In this document: piece after piece, positions 47,819-59,300 of the stretch
Layout of the letters: each line of letters starts with the position of its first letter
Position numbering within the stretch: the first letter of the stretch is position 1
DNA from: Hyphomicrobium sp.
Lineage (GTDB): Bacteria > Pseudomonadota > Alphaproteobacteria > Rhizobiales > Hyphomicrobiaceae
Assembly (NCBI GenBank): GCA_019751875.1
Contig: JAIEMV010000016.1
Span: 49,498 to 113,497 of the forward strand
Length of the DNA stretch: 64,000 bases
Reading direction: 5' to 3'
Notes under the pieces: model-generated
What the model saw: the letters and a program-made list of their open reading frames with translations, nothing else
Databases searched by the model: none
What the model was told of the DNA's origin: nothing
Program-made: the position numbers and the translations under genes

Positions 47819-48310
47819 TTAACCGCCGAGACGCTTCTGGTGGAGGGGAATGACGGTATCGTCACCGGCAATTTCGCCGAGAACTTCCTGGAAGTCGGCG
47901 GCTTCGGTGAAGTCGCGATAGACCGAGGCGAAGCGTACGTAGGCGACGGGGTCGAGGCCGCGCAATGCTTCCATGACGCGTTCGCCGATGATGGACGACG
48001 GGATCTCGGTTTCGCCGGAGCTTTCGAGCTGGCGGACGATGCCGGAGACCATGCGCTCGATGCGGTCGTCGTCGATCGGGCGCTTGCGGGTGGCGATCGT
48101 GACCGATTTCATGAGTTTGTCGCGGTCAAAGGTGACCTTGCGGCCGGAGCGCTTGACAACGATGAGTTCGCGCAACTGCACGCGCTCGAAGGTGGTGAAG
48201 CGGCCGCCGCAGTCGGGGCATTCGCGGCGGCGGCGAATCGAGGCGTTCTCGTCCGTCGGGCGGCTATCCTTTACGCTCGTGTTTTCGCAGGCGCAGTAGG
48301 GGCAGCGCAT
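47819..48310 (-). CDS. nrdR: Transcriptional repressor NrdR
   Basis: Repressor of ribonucleotide reductase genes, 163 residues. The N-terminal zinc ribbon [17 protein letters not shown] and the [18 protein letters not shown] segment give two CxxC pairs; the rest is the ATP cone ([18 protein letters not shown]). ATG at 48310 is the canonical start. It lies between glyA and ribD. A candidate NrdR box lies upstream of nrdJ at 59 kb. Confidence 0.96.
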   Translation of the reverse strand: MRCPYCACENTSVKDSRPTDENASIRRRRECPDCGGRFTTFERVQLRELIVVKRSGRKVTFDRDKLMKSVTIATRKRPIDDDRIERMVSGIVRQLESSGETEIPSSIIGERVMEALRGLDPVAYVRFASVYRDFTEAADFQEVLGEIAGDDTVIPLHQKRLGG

Positions 48311-48410
48311 CGCTGGGGCCTTTAGAATCGGGGCTACGATGGACCTGTGTAGAGCGTTTGTCTTTGCTTTGTCCCCGTTCGTCCGTGCGATTCCCCCGCA
48401 ATACACAGTC

Positions 48411-48456
48411 AAAAAAAACAAGGAAGCGCCGGACGGTTGCCCGCCCGGCGCTTCCT
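48411..48456 (-). terminator. Terminator after glyA
   Basis: A 12-bp perfect stem (AGGAAGCGCCGG at 48421-48432 with CCGGCGCTTCCT at 48445-48456), a 12-base loop and, read on the minus strand, a run of eight T at 48418-48411. It lies 21 bases past glyA and makes the nrdR-rib-nusB-thiL genes a separate transcript. Confidence 0.92.
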
Positions 48457-48477
48457 CAACTCAGAGATTTGTACAGA

Positions 48478-49779
48478 TCAGCCGTAGAGCGGGAAGCGGC
48501 GGCAGAGAGCCGTTGCTTCGCCCTTGATCTTCTCTTCCACGGCGCCGTTGCCCTCTTCGCCGTTCTTGGCGAGACCTTCGAGAACTTCAGCGATCATGCG
48601 GCCGACGTCGCGGAACTCGGCAACGCCGAAGCCGCGCGTGGTGCCGGCGGGCGAGCCGAGGCGGATGCCCGAGGTGACCATGGGCTTGGCGGGGTCGAAG
48701 GGCACGCCGTTCTTGTTGCAGGTGATGTGCGCGCGGCCGAGCGCCTTCTCCGAGATGTTGCCCGTGAGACCCTTCGGCCGCAGGTCAACGAGGATGAGGT
48801 GGCTGTCGGTCCCGCCGGAGACAAGCGCGAAGCCCGAGTTGACGAGCACTTCGCCCATCGCCTTGGCGTTGTCGATCACGTTCTGGATGTAGGTCTTGAA
48901 CTCGGGCTGGAGGCACTCACCAAAGGCCACGGCCTTGCCGGCGATGACGTGCATCAGCGGACCGCCCTGGATGCCAGGGAAGATGGCCGAGTTCAGCTTC
49001 TTGGCGATCGCTTCGTCGTTCGTCAGGATGATGCCGCCGCGCGGACCGCGAAGGGTCTTGTGCGTCGTCGACGTGACAACGTGAGCGTGCGGGAACGGAC
49101 TCGGGTAGAGGCCGGCGCCGACGAGGCCGGCAAAGTGGGCCATGTCGACGAGTAGATAAGCGCCAATTTCATCGGCGATCGCGCGGAACTGGGCGAAGTC
49201 GATCCGGCGCGGATAAGCCGAGCCGCCGGTGATGATAAGCTTGGGCTTGTGCTCGTGGGCGAGTTTGCGAACTTCATCGAAGTCGATGAGGTGCGTTTCC
49301 GGGTGGACGCCGTAGTGGACGGCCTTAAACCACTTGCCCGACTGGTTGACGGGGGCGCCGTGGGTCAAGTGACCACCTGCTGCGAGCGACAAACCCATGA
49401 TCGTGTCGCCCGGTTGCAGGAGCGCCGTAAACACGCCCTGGTTGGCCTGCGAGCCCGAGTTCGGCTGCACGTTCGCGAAGCCGCAGTTGAACAGCTTTTT
49501 GGCGCGCTCGATGGCGAGTTCTTCGACGATGTCGACGTACTGGCAGCCGCCATAATAGCGCTTGCCCGGGTAGCCTTCAGCGTACTTGTTGGTCAGCACG
49601 CTACCAGCGGCGTCGAGTACGGCGCGCGAAACGATGTTCTCAGAGGCAATGAGTTCAATTTCGTCCTGCTGACGACCGAACTCCTTGGCGATCGCGGCGG
49701 CGACTTCCGGATCGGTCTCCTCGACGTGAGACTTGAAAAAGCGCTCGGTCGGGCTTGATTTGCCCTTGAGATTGAACAT
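48478..49779 (-). CDS. glyA: Serine hydroxymethyltransferase
   Basis: PLP enzyme of 433 residues that interconverts serine and glycine and feeds the one-carbon pool. [29 protein letters not shown] (about 55-69) and the PLP-lysine motif [13 protein letters not shown] (about 235-247) are all present. ATG at 49779 has AGGAAA upstream; a longer frame running into hemA is not used. Confidence 0.96.
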   Translation of the reverse strand: MFNLKGKSSPTERFFKSHVEETDPEVAAAIAKEFGRQQDEIELIASENIVSRAVLDAAGSVLTNKYAEGYPGKRYYGGCQYVDIVEELAIERAKKLFNCGFANVQPNSGSQANQGVFTALLQPGDTIMGLSLAAGGHLTHGAPVNQSGKWFKAVHYGVHPETHLIDFDEVRKLAHEHKPKLIITGGSAYPRRIDFAQFRAIADEIGAYLLVDMAHFAGLVGAGLYPSPFPHAHVVTSTTHKTLRGPRGGIILTNDEAIAKKLNSAIFPGIQGGPLMHVIAGKAVAFGECLQPEFKTYIQNVIDNAKAMGEVLVNSGFALVSGGTDSHLILVDLRPKGLTGNISEKALGRAHITCNKNGVPFDPAKPMVTSGIRLGSPAGTTRGFGVAEFRDVGRMIAEVLEGLAKNGEEGNGAVEEKIKGEATALCRRFPLYG

Positions 49780-50039
49780 GGGTTTCCTCGCTGATTGTGC
49801 GGATCGTGTTCTGCGGCGATTTAAGTTGCCCGACGAACTAAAAGGCAATGTACGCCCAAGTTCGACGAAAGTCTTACGGATGGGAATACCACGTGGTGCA
49901 CTAGCCCCACAACCGGCCCCCCGATTACGCGACGACACTACGCAGGAATTTCCAGTTCGGGAAACGCCCCCAGGGGTGGGTCGGACCAACCCTTTGGGTG
50001 AGCCTATTGCCTTTTGAGGTGAGGCCGCTGGCCGCAGGC

Positions 50040-51272
50040 TTATTCGGCCGCCAAACGCACAGTCTGGCCGTGAGAGAGCGGACAGGCGGCCCAAAGCTCC
50101 GACAACGCCGTGACGAGGGCGTCCATCTGGGCGTCTGTGTGCTGGGGCGACGGCGTCAGCCGGATGCGCTCGGTGCCGCGGGGAACCGTCGGATAGTTGA
50201 TCGGCTGGGCGTAGATGCCGTAGCGGTCGAGCAGAGTGTCCGTGACGGCCTTGCAGTGGACCGGGTCGCCGACAAGGATCGGAACGATGTGACTCGGATT
50301 GTCCATCACCGGGATCCTCGCAGCCTTCAGCTTGGCCTTGAGAGTCCGGGCGCGCTCCTGATGGCGGGCGCGTTCGATCTGGCTGGTCTTGAGGTAACGA
50401 ATGGATGCGAGCGCACCGGCGGCGATAGCGGGGGCGACCGACGTCGTGAAGATGAACCCTGAGGCGAAGGATCGGATAGCGTCGCAAATATCGCGCGAGG
50501 CAGCGATGTAGCCCCCCATGACGCCGTAGCCCTTGGCCAGAGTGCCGTTGATGATGTCAAGGCGGTGCATGACGCCTTCGCGCTCGGCGATGCCGCCGCC
50601 GTGTTCGCCGTAAAGGCCGACGGCGTGAACCTCGTCGAGATAGGTCATCGCGCCATATTTATCGGCAAGGTCACAGATCGCCGCGATCGGCGAGATATGA
50701 CCGTCCATCGAATAGACGCTCTCGAATGCGATCAGCTTGGGTGTCTCGACGGGCCACTCGGCAAGCTTGGCTTCGAGGTCGGCGACGTCGTTATGGCGGA
50801 AAATGCGCTTTTCACCGCCGCCGCGCCGGATGCCTTCGATCATGGAGGCGTGATTCTTCTCGTCGGAGAAGATGACCATGCCCGGAAAAAGCTTCTGAAT
50901 GGTCGAGAGCGTAGCGTCGTTGGCGACGTAGGCGGACGTGAATAGCAGGGCCGCTTCCTTGCCGTGGAGATCGGCGATCTCATGTTCGAGTTCGACGTGG
51001 TAATGCGTCGTCCCGGAGATATTGCGCGTCCCGCCGGAACCCGCGCCCGCGATGTCGATCGCTTCATGCATGGCGGCGAGCACCGAGGGGTGCTGGCCCA
51101 TGCCGAGATAATCGTTGGAGCACCACACCGTAATCGGGTGGGTGTTCGTCTCGGTGAACCGAGTGGCTGCGGGAAAGGCGCCGCGCTGGCGCTTCAGATC
51201 GGCAAAAACCCGGTAACGACCCTCGGCCTTGATCTGGTCGAGTGCCGCCTTGAATCGCCCGGCGTAGTCCAT
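50040..51272 (-). CDS. hemA: 5-aminolevulinate synthase
   Basis: First tetrapyrrole enzyme of alphaproteobacteria (Shemin pathway), condensing glycine and succinyl-CoA; 410 residues. The family start [43 protein letters not shown] (about 82-102, in part), [12 protein letters not shown] and the PLP lysine in [12 protein letters not shown] (about 245-256) are all present. ATG at 51272 has AGGA 9 bases upstream. A perfect FNR/FixK palindrome lies about 250 bases upstream of the start. Confidence 0.96.
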   Translation of the reverse strand: MDYAGRFKAALDQIKAEGRYRVFADLKRQRGAFPAATRFTETNTHPITVWCSNDYLGMGQHPSVLAAMHEAIDIAGAGSGGTRNISGTTHYHVELEHEIADLHGKEAALLFTSAYVANDATLSTIQKLFPGMVIFSDEKNHASMIEGIRRGGGEKRIFRHNDVADLEAKLAEWPVETPKLIAFESVYSMDGHISPIAAICDLADKYGAMTYLDEVHAVGLYGEHGGGIAEREGVMHRLDIINGTLAKGYGVMGGYIAASRDICDAIRSFASGFIFTTSVAPAIAAGALASIRYLKTSQIERARHQERARTLKAKLKAARIPVMDNPSHIVPILVGDPVHCKAVTDTLLDRYGIYAQPINYPTVPRGTERIRLTPSPQHTDAQMDALVTALSELWAACPLSHGQTVRLAAE

Positions 51273-51520
51273 CTGCACGTTTCCTGACCCTTTCGGGGCT
51301 GTTACCGCCCGCTTGATGGGCACAATGCCCCGGCTCGAACCGTCCGATCAACCGCTTTCGTGTCGCGTCCTTTTGCGGGTCACCATAGCTGCTCTCGCGC
51401 GTCGGCCGTGAACTGCATACGTCGGTTTCGCTCGCGACGATCGCCCCGAATTAACCGGCCTTGCCAGCGCCGACAACGGCTTTTGCCGGGCGTTTAAAAC
51501 ATTTGTCCTGATGGGACCAG

Positions 51521-51534
51521 TTGATCCGCATCAA
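51521..51534. promoter_or_regulatory. FNR/FixK-type binding site upstream of hemA
   Basis: TTGAT-CCGC-ATCAA is a perfect match to the FNR/FnrL/FixK consensus TTGAT-N4-ATCAA. It lies about 250 bases upstream of hemA. In Rhodobacter and Bradyrhizobium hemA is known to respond to such regulators when oxygen is low; here the control is predicted. Confidence 0.7.
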
Positions 51535-51819
51535 ATGCGTGCGGCCGAAACGAAATGCCGCGCCATGTTGCAGGTCAATCTGGCAGGAAGGCGGGCACGG
51601 CAGGGCGCTTTTCTGGCGATCATTGATGCCCCGGCAGCGGTCTGCGGAGGCCGGTGATTAAACTTTAGTAGGAGGCGCCGCAGTCGATGATCGTGGCCTG
51701 GGTCTTAGCGGCTCGTAGGGATCTGGGCCGTTTTGAATGACGAGATCCGGGGGCGTTCAGGCGATCAGGTCAGCCTTTGCGGGCAACGGTCCCTGCTTCA
51801 GCGCTCGCCGCAGCCCCCG

Positions 51820-51859
51820 AAAAAGGCAAAGGACCACGGAGGCTTTCTCCGCAGTCCTT
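51820..51859 (-). terminator. Terminator after ldtR
   Basis: A 13-bp stem (51829-51841 with 51847-51859, two G:U wobbles, 5-base loop), followed on the minus strand by TGCCTTTTT. It lies 23 bases past the MarR-family gene. Confidence 0.8.
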
Positions 51860-51881
51860 CGCCGTTCATGGCACCGGGAAA

Positions 51882-52397
51882 CTACAGGCGGTAGAGGATC
51901 TGGTGGGACCAGAAGCGCTCGAGGCGCATCAGGGCTTTGTTGAGGCACTTCAGGTCGTCATTGTCGACGCTGCCGACGGTCTCGAGCGAGCCGAGCTGAC
52001 GCTGATAGAGCTTGTTGACCACCGTGCAGACGTCGTGGCCCTTCTGCGTGAGGCTCACGCGGACGCTGCGGCCATCCGTTTCTGATTTTTTGTAGTGAAT
52101 GTAGCCCATGTCGACGAGCTTCTTGAGGTTGTAGGAGACGTTGGAGCCGAGGTAGTAGCCACCCCGCTTCAGATCGCCTGCCGTCAATTCGCTCTCGCCA
52201 ATATTGTAGATCAGGAGTGCCTGGACGCTGTTGAGGTCCGATCCACCCTGACGCTGGAACTCGTCCTTGATGACATCGAGCAGCAGCCGATGCAGACGCT
52301 CGATCAACCGCAGCGACTGGAGATATTCGCCCTGAATCGTCTCTTCCGCGACCGGTTGTATTTTCGCGCGGGCACGCGCATCGATTACAGCACTCAT
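51882..52397 (-). CDS. ldtR: MarR-family regulator, LdtR-like
   Basis: Winged-helix repressor or activator of 171 residues. The helix-turn-helix region contains LTAGDLKRGGYYLGSNVSYNLKKLVDMGY (about 70-100), and a wing with SETDGRSVRVSLTQKGHDV follows; DSFQRQGGSDLNSVQALLIYNIGE-type sequence precedes it. These match LdtR of Liberibacter and rhizobia, which controls an L,D-transpeptidase and osmotic tolerance. The name is inferred from that resemblance. The upstream region (52398-52636) is notably AT-rich. Confidence 0.8.
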   Translation of the reverse strand: MSAVIDARARAKIQPVAEETIQGEYLQSLRLIERLHRLLLDVIKDEFQRQGGSDLNSVQALLIYNIGESELTAGDLKRGGYYLGSNVSYNLKKLVDMGYIHYKKSETDGRSVRVSLTQKGHDVCTVVNKLYQRQLGSLETVGSVDNDDLKCLNKALMRLERFWSHQILYRL

Positions 52398-52636
52398 CGC
52401 CCTGCCTCTTACCTGTTTAACGCCAAATCCCGGATTGTTATTGTTTCCCGGGTTTCACAGGCAGAGTAGCTTCAATAACTAAAGGTTACCTGAATAGATA
52501 TAGTAAAAGAATAGTTCCAGGGGCCCCTGTTTAGCGTTCGTTTAAAATGTCTTGAACGAGCACATTGCTTTTACCTCAGTTCTGTGCAGCCGATATTGGC
52601 TTCTATTTGCTAACGACGCCTCTACGAGATGCTTAC

Positions 52637-53731
52637 TTACGCCCGCATGGCCTGCATTTCGGCGCGTGTGGGAAGCGACCAGCTTTCGCCGGCCACATCT
52701 GCGAAATATCTGTCGACGGCAGCAGACGTGACGGATGCGAGTGTACCGGGTTTCCATACCGGGGCATTGTCCTTGTCGATGACAACCGCGCGAACGCCTT
52801 CATAGAAATCGTGATCTTCAAGAAACCGGCTTGCCAGTCGAAAATCCATTTGCAGCACGTCGCGTAAATCCCGTGAAGCGCTGTCGCGGATATGCCGGTG
52901 CGTAACGGCGAGAGAAAGCGGCGCGCGCATCTTCAATTCCGCCGCTACTTCTTTCGCCCATTGGGAATTCGCGCCGGTTTCGGTTTCAAGACGATCGATG
53001 ATGCCTTCGACGTCGGGCGCGGAGAAGCACCGGGCGATGGTCTCGCGGACCTTTTCGATTTCAGCTGGACCTGGGTCCGTGTGCCGATCGTCGAGCAGCG
53101 GATCGACCGGATAGGTATCCGCCAGGCCGGCGACGATCTCGTCGAAGCGCGCGGCCGGAATGCAATGGGTGACGAGCCCCAACGCGTAAGCGTCAGCGCG
53201 CCCGATCGTACGTCCCGTGAGGCCCAGGTACTGTCCGATCTGATCGGGAAGGCGCGCGAATGCGTGACAGACGCCGACATCCGGGAAAAGTCCGATCTTC
53301 GTTTCAGGCATTGCGAAGCGGTAGCCTTCTCCGGCGATGCGATGCGTGCCGTACAGCGAGATGCCGACGCCGCCCCCCATGACAACACCGTCGATCAACG
53401 AAACCGTGGGTTTAGAGAAGCATTCCAGACGCCAGTTGAGCGCATATTCATCTCGGAAGGCCTGGCGTGCGGCTTCCATATCCGTCTTCCCGAGGTGGAT
53501 GACTTCGCGCACATCGGAACCGGCTGAAAAGGCTTTGGGCGATGCCGATCGGATGACGGCGGCATAGACGTTCTGATCGCGCGAGAATTTCGGGAACCAC
53601 GCGGCCAGGGACGCCCGCATCGCAATCGTCAAGGCGTTGAGCGCCCGCGTGCGCTGCAGCGTGATTACGGACGCCGAACCTAATTGTTCTAGGCGGATAT
53701 CGTCTTGGTGCGGTTCGCTCACGTCGGTCAC
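52637..53731 (-). CDS. Enoyl-CoA hydratase/isomerase family, 3-hydroxyisobutyryl-CoA hydrolase-like
   Basis: Crotonase-fold enzyme of 364 residues, longer than simple hydratases and with the layout of 3-hydroxyisobutyryl-CoA hydrolase of valine breakdown. The oxyanion and substrate segment FSAGSDVREV (about 68-77), GVVMGGGVGISLYGTHRIA (about 114-132) and PETKIGLFPDVGVCHAFARL (about 141-160) are characteristic. The start is uncertain: GTG codons at 53746, 53731 and 53722 are in frame with an AAAGG near 53735. No other valine-degradation gene is adjacent. Confidence 0.85.
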   Translation of the reverse strand: MTDVSEPHQDDIRLEQLGSASVITLQRTRALNALTIAMRASLAAWFPKFSRDQNVYAAVIRSASPKAFSAGSDVREVIHLGKTDMEAARQAFRDEYALNWRLECFSKPTVSLIDGVVMGGGVGISLYGTHRIAGEGYRFAMPETKIGLFPDVGVCHAFARLPDQIGQYLGLTGRTIGRADAYALGLVTHCIPAARFDEIVAGLADTYPVDPLLDDRHTDPGPAEIEKVRETIARCFSAPDVEGIIDRLETETGANSQWAKEVAAELKMRAPLSLAVTHRHIRDSASRDLRDVLQMDFRLASRFLEDHDFYEGVRAVVIDKDNAPVWKPGTLASVTSAAVDRYFADVAGESWSLPTRAEMQAMRA

Positions 53732-54001
53732 GCCTCGCCTTTCCACAGCTGGTCTTCCACAGTTTGCATCCCTGTCGTACCGATGCGACCGCTATCCGAT
53801 AGCGCGTGCGGTTGTGATCGGCAGCGCACCGCTATACAGTCCGACCGGTTCGGAGAAAACCACCAAGCGGGTCACATGTGTGGCCCATCCGCCATGAGAA
53901 CTCCGGCTTGTATTGCAACGGTCCGGATCAAGACCCACATCAGCAGATGAAGGCCGTTAGCGAGTTTTTCAGTGCGCGTATTCTCAGGCGAGACCCGATG
54001 C

Positions 54002-56198
<2,197 letters not shown>

Positions 56199-56203
56199 TC
56201 GGA

Positions 56204-56470
56204 TCAGTTCTCGATGACGCCGCCGAGGACGGTGTTTTGCCGCCACGTGAACGGCTGGCCGATCAGTGTGCGGTAGAGCTTCGGCAAGACGGGCAGTACG
56301 AAAAGGCCGATGATGCCGATCCAGGCGGCCCCAACATGAAGCGTGTCCAGTTCGTAGCCGGTGGCATAGAGAATGCCGACGGCAGCGAGGACACCGATCA
56401 GCGCCGCGGCGATGCCGATGTAGAGGATCATGAAAAGCGCATCGGCGGCGATCAGACGTTTGTCGGTCAT
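56204..56470 (-). CDS. Small two-span membrane protein
   Basis: Unrecognised protein of 88 residues. Two hydrophobic helices (about 10-35 and 45-63) frame a short loop, followed by a basic and polar tail (LYRTLIGQPFTWRQN). ATG at 56470 has AAGGAA upstream. The much longer frame is antisense-like beyond this start. It converges on hemB with a 5-base gap and lies downstream of the catalase-like gene on the same strand. Confidence 0.7.
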   Translation of the reverse strand: MTDKRLIAADALFMILYIGIAAALIGVLAAVGILYATGYELDTLHVGAAWIGIIGLFVLPVLPKLYRTLIGQPFTWRQNTVLGGVIEN

Positions 56471-56589
56471 GGCGCGAGTTCCTTCGAGACGACGCTGAGA
56501 CAGGCTGGAGGGGACCTCCAAGCTGAACCCAGCATCGCAACTCCGAAGGCGGTCCGCTGTTCCAGCAGGAACAACGGGCGGATTGCCGA

Positions 56590-57561
56590 TTATTGGCTGC
56601 GGCGCGTGAGTGAGACCGCATAAGCGCCTGAACGCGCCGGCAGGATTGTATCGCCGGGGAACCCGGCGAGCCCAACGGCCAGATTGGTCGGGTCGAAGGT
56701 GGTGGCATCGCACGTGGCGTCATCTTCCCGGCCGACAATCGAAAGTGTGCCGAGCGCAATCTTCCGGCGGTCCGCTTCCGGCCACTCGACTGTGGGATCG
56801 GTGGTCGGATCGGCCTCGGTCCCGACGATGGCGACGAAGTTGAACACCACCGGCCCGCTCTTGAACCGCTCTTCGATTTCGGCGGTGAAGAAGCCTTCTT
56901 CCTTCGCCTTGGCCTCGTCGTCAGTAAGACCCATTTCGCCGGCGACCGGTTCGAACTTCAGTTTCACGGTCGTCTTTTTGCCGTCTGCGGCTATCGCCTC
57001 AAAGGCGTGGATGCTGAAGTAGGGCAGCCCTGCGTAGGAGGCGGGGATGGGTTTTGAGGCCACCCACGCCCCTTGCTTGGCGGTCCAGGGGTGGGCCTCG
57101 GTAAAGGCCTTCACCTTGGCCGGGTCGGGTTTGCCGTCAGGACCGGGGAAGCGGGCTTCCAGGAAGCCGACGACTTCCTCCGGCGTCCGGGCGAAAAAGA
57201 TTGGGGCGCTCAGAAAGACGAAGTCCGTCGGCGCTTTGCCGTCGGGATCAAGGCGCAGGGCGAGGCCACGGGGTGACTTCACCTTGTCGGACGCCTTGGG
57301 ATTGCCGCCGCCGAAAGAGAAGCGGCCAAGGACCGGGACAGGCGCAGCCAGGAATGGAACCTTCGAAAGTGTGGATGCTTCGGCAGCTGGCGTGAAGCTG
57401 CCTTTGACGCACACGCCTTTTGCGTGGCTTGCGCGGGTTTTGGCGTGCGTGCCGAAGACGCCATTCAGGCTGTCGACGAGTTTTTCCGGCGCGATGTCGT
57501 CAGCAGCCGCGCCGCTGGTCATCGTGATGCCAAATAGCAAAACCGTGAAAAGCCGATACAT
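56590..57561 (-). CDS. Periplasmic catalase-like heme protein, SrpA type
   Basis: Catalase-family protein of 323 residues with a signal peptide (hydrophobic LFTVLLFGITMTSGAAA), so exported. The distal heme segment THAKTRASHAKGVCVKGSFTP holds the catalytic His, PRGLALRLD and the FVFLSAPIFFARTPEE block follow, and the proximal R-x-x-x-Y is seen in PARSGAYAVS. It lacks the C-terminal part of full-size catalases and resembles SrpA-like small catalases or peroxidases. Start 57561 has AAGG 9 bases upstream; 57570 is an alternative. Confidence 0.87.
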   Translation of the reverse strand: MYRLFTVLLFGITMTSGAAADDIAPEKLVDSLNGVFGTHAKTRASHAKGVCVKGSFTPAAEASTLSKVPFLAAPVPVLGRFSFGGGNPKASDKVKSPRGLALRLDPDGKAPTDFVFLSAPIFFARTPEEVVGFLEARFPGPDGKPDPAKVKAFTEAHPWTAKQGAWVASKPIPASYAGLPYFSIHAFEAIAADGKKTTVKLKFEPVAGEMGLTDDEAKAKEEGFFTAEIEERFKSGPVVFNFVAIVGTEADPTTDPTVEWPEADRRKIALGTLSIVGREDDATCDATTFDPTNLAVGLAGFPGDTILPARSGAYAVSLTRRSQ

Positions 57562-57683
57562 GGGTTTCATCCTTTGCTACGCAAACTTCGCGGCAGTCTA
57601 GGAGTGAATGCGCTGTCGGCGCCAGCACCGATATTGCAGCTGCCGCAACCGAAGTGTCAGAACGAGATGACAGGCAAAAGACG

Positions 57684-58205
57684 TCAGCGCCTTACACGGC
57701 GGCGCGGCAAGTCGTCGACGGGAGCTTCCCCCAAGTTTGGGTCCGTCACGCCATCGGCGACGCCTTCAGCCGGCGCGGTGGCGGCGACGGGGTTCTTGGG
57801 TTCCTCACACCCCGTCAACCAGACGTCGAATACGGGATGTTCGACGGCATTAAGGCCGGGGCTTTCAGCAAACATCCAGCCGGAAAAAATCTTCTTCTCC
57901 TGGCCGTCGAGCTGCACTTCCTGCACCTCAACGAACGAAGTCGTCTTGGGCTGTTCGGTGGGCGGCCGCGAATAGCACACGCGCGGGGTGACCTTGAGCG
58001 CCCCGAACTCGCGCGTTTCATTCAGCGGAACAGTGAGGGTCTTGATGGTCGCGGTGACTTTGTCGAGTGCTGAAAAAACGGCGACTTTGTTGTCGATGCG
58101 TTCGGCGTGCGCGGACGGAACGACGACTGCGGAAGCGGCAATCGCGAGCCCTACAATACGCGTTGGCAAAATCAATCGGCGCGCCATGCCTGACGGGGAT
58201 CTCAT
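57684..58205 (-). CDS. Exported DUF2155 protein
   Basis: Protein of 173 residues with a signal peptide (MARRLILPTRIVGLAIAASA, cleavage after AHA) and the DUF2155 domain over about 38-150, including KVTATIKTLTVPLNE and the FSGWMFAESPGLNAVEHPVFDVWLTGC block with a conserved cysteine pair. The family has no known role. The start could also be Met at 58187 or a GTG at 58226. It follows the NDUFA12 gene, a conserved pairing in alphaproteobacteria. Confidence 0.82.
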   Translation of the reverse strand: MRSPSGMARRLILPTRIVGLAIAASAVVVPSAHAERIDNKVAVFSALDKVTATIKTLTVPLNETREFGALKVTPRVCYSRPPTEQPKTTSFVEVQEVQLDGQEKKIFSGWMFAESPGLNAVEHPVFDVWLTGCEEPKNPVAATAPAEGVADGVTDPNLGEAPVDDLPRRRVRR

Positions 58206-58319
58206 TGTTGCGAGAAGCTTCGTCACGAAAGCTCTTCGACCGGACTACCATGGATACAATAGCTGACACAGTGGGATGCGATCGTGTCGCGACTAAGATC
58301 GCGGCACATGGGATCGCGC

Positions 58320-58724
58320 TCAGTCAGGCTGCCAAGGCTTATAGTCGCCTGTTGCACGGGGGCGGGAGGCGGATGCCGTGAGGATCGATCCGGCGGGGCG
58401 GTAGGCGGCCGGGGTGCCTGTCGGGTTGGCCTCGTGCGCCTTCTGCCAGGGGCGAGATGCGTAGGACCCGGCGGTCGGCGGGTCGTCGACCGTGTAATGC
58501 ATCCAGCCATGCCAGCCAGGAGGGATCTGCGACGCCTCCGACATGCTCTTGTATGTCACCCAGCGACGCGGACGATCCAGCGGACCGGGACGGCCGGACT
58601 TCTGTTCATAATAGCGGTTGCCGAACTCGTCTTCGCCAACGAACCGACCGTGGCGCCACAAGGTGAAGCGCGTGCCCCACGTGTTGCCGCCCCACCAGCT
58701 GAAGATTTCCGTAAACAGGCCCAT
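58320..58724 (-). CDS. NDUFA12-family complex I accessory subunit
   Basis: Protein of 134 residues of the NDUFA12/B17.2 family, an accessory subunit of NADH:ubiquinone oxidoreductase shared by mitochondria and alphaproteobacteria. GTRFTLWRHGRFVGEDEFGNRYYE (about 17-40, in overlapping pieces) and the RRWVTYKSMSEASQIPPGWHGWMHY block are diagnostic. No membrane span. With the NDUFAF3- and NDUFAF6-like genes at 6-7 kb it is one of three complex I helper genes in the window. Confidence 0.93.
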   Translation of the reverse strand: MGLFTEIFSWWGGNTWGTRFTLWRHGRFVGEDEFGNRYYEQKSGRPGPLDRPRRWVTYKSMSEASQIPPGWHGWMHYTVDDPPTAGSYASRPWQKAHEANPTGTPAAYRPAGSILTASASRPRATGDYKPWQPD

Positions 58725-59300
58725 TCATGCCCCTCGATCGGGTCTCATTGCTCGTCTTGCGTGTAGGACCGTGGCGGGGCTCTGTCTAGTGCGCCAAGGA
58801 CCGCGGCTCAACGGCCACACCGTGACCGCCGGAATCGTCCTAGCTTTGACGGAAATGGGGTCCGGGCACTCGGTTGATCCGTCAATTCACACCCCCTCCT
58901 CCGCAGGCTCCCTCGCACAAACCGCGGAGAATCCGGCCTCACAGGCTGGTCAATCCCCAAGTTACACACACCACTAGATGTAGTGGCCGCCTCCCACCTA
59001 CACCCCCAACACTTCGTGACGGGCGGTCCGAATCGCGCCACCTTTCGTCTCAGCCGCCCTTCGACATGTCATGCTTCCGGGGCGCTTCTCTCCATCATCT
59101 GTTCGGGCCCGTCGGCCCCGTATTCGCGTTTGCGGACGAACTGTCTCAGCCGTGAGGGAACGGCCACAGTCAGACGTCTCCGCACAGATGCGCGCGTGAG
59201 GGCGAGGAGCGACGGATCGCATGACGGCGACGGCGGATCGAATTCATCAGGGTGCCTTGTTCCGCGTCGAGCACCCCTTTTTTTTCATCATGGGGGCACT
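58725..59300. other. Intergenic region upstream of nrdJ
   Basis: About 575 bases between NDUFA12 (minus) and nrdJ (plus). It contains the NrdR-like palindrome at 58971-58986, a run of T at about 59277-59285 and a GGGGG site before the nrdJ ATG. I looked for a cobalamin riboswitch and saw none of its conserved boxes. A frame in phase with nrdJ is open from 58983 but has no start signal. Confidence 0.55.
58971..58986. promoter_or_regulatory. Candidate NrdR box
   Basis: CCACTA-GATG-TAGTGG is a 16-base palindrome that matches 12 of 16 positions of the NrdR consensus ACACTATATATAGTGT. It lies 314 bases upstream of the nrdJ start. A second box in helical phase, usual for NrdR, was not convincing. 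Confidence 0.5.

Larger units (their letters stand above)
51273..51881. other. Intergenic region upstream of hemA
   Basis: About 610 bases between the hemA start and the ldtR end. It holds the FNR-type palindrome (51521-51534) and, at the right end, the ldtR terminator. A short frame of about 30 codons just past the palindrome lacks a ribosome-binding site and is not called. Confidence 0.6.

Noticed and set aside
49780..50039. Riboswitch or attenuator in the glyA leader
   Set aside because: No known riboswitch core and no terminator-like hairpin could be recognised in the 260 bases.
58725..59300. Cobalamin riboswitch before nrdJ
   Set aside because: None of the conserved boxes of the cobalamin riboswitch could be found by eye.
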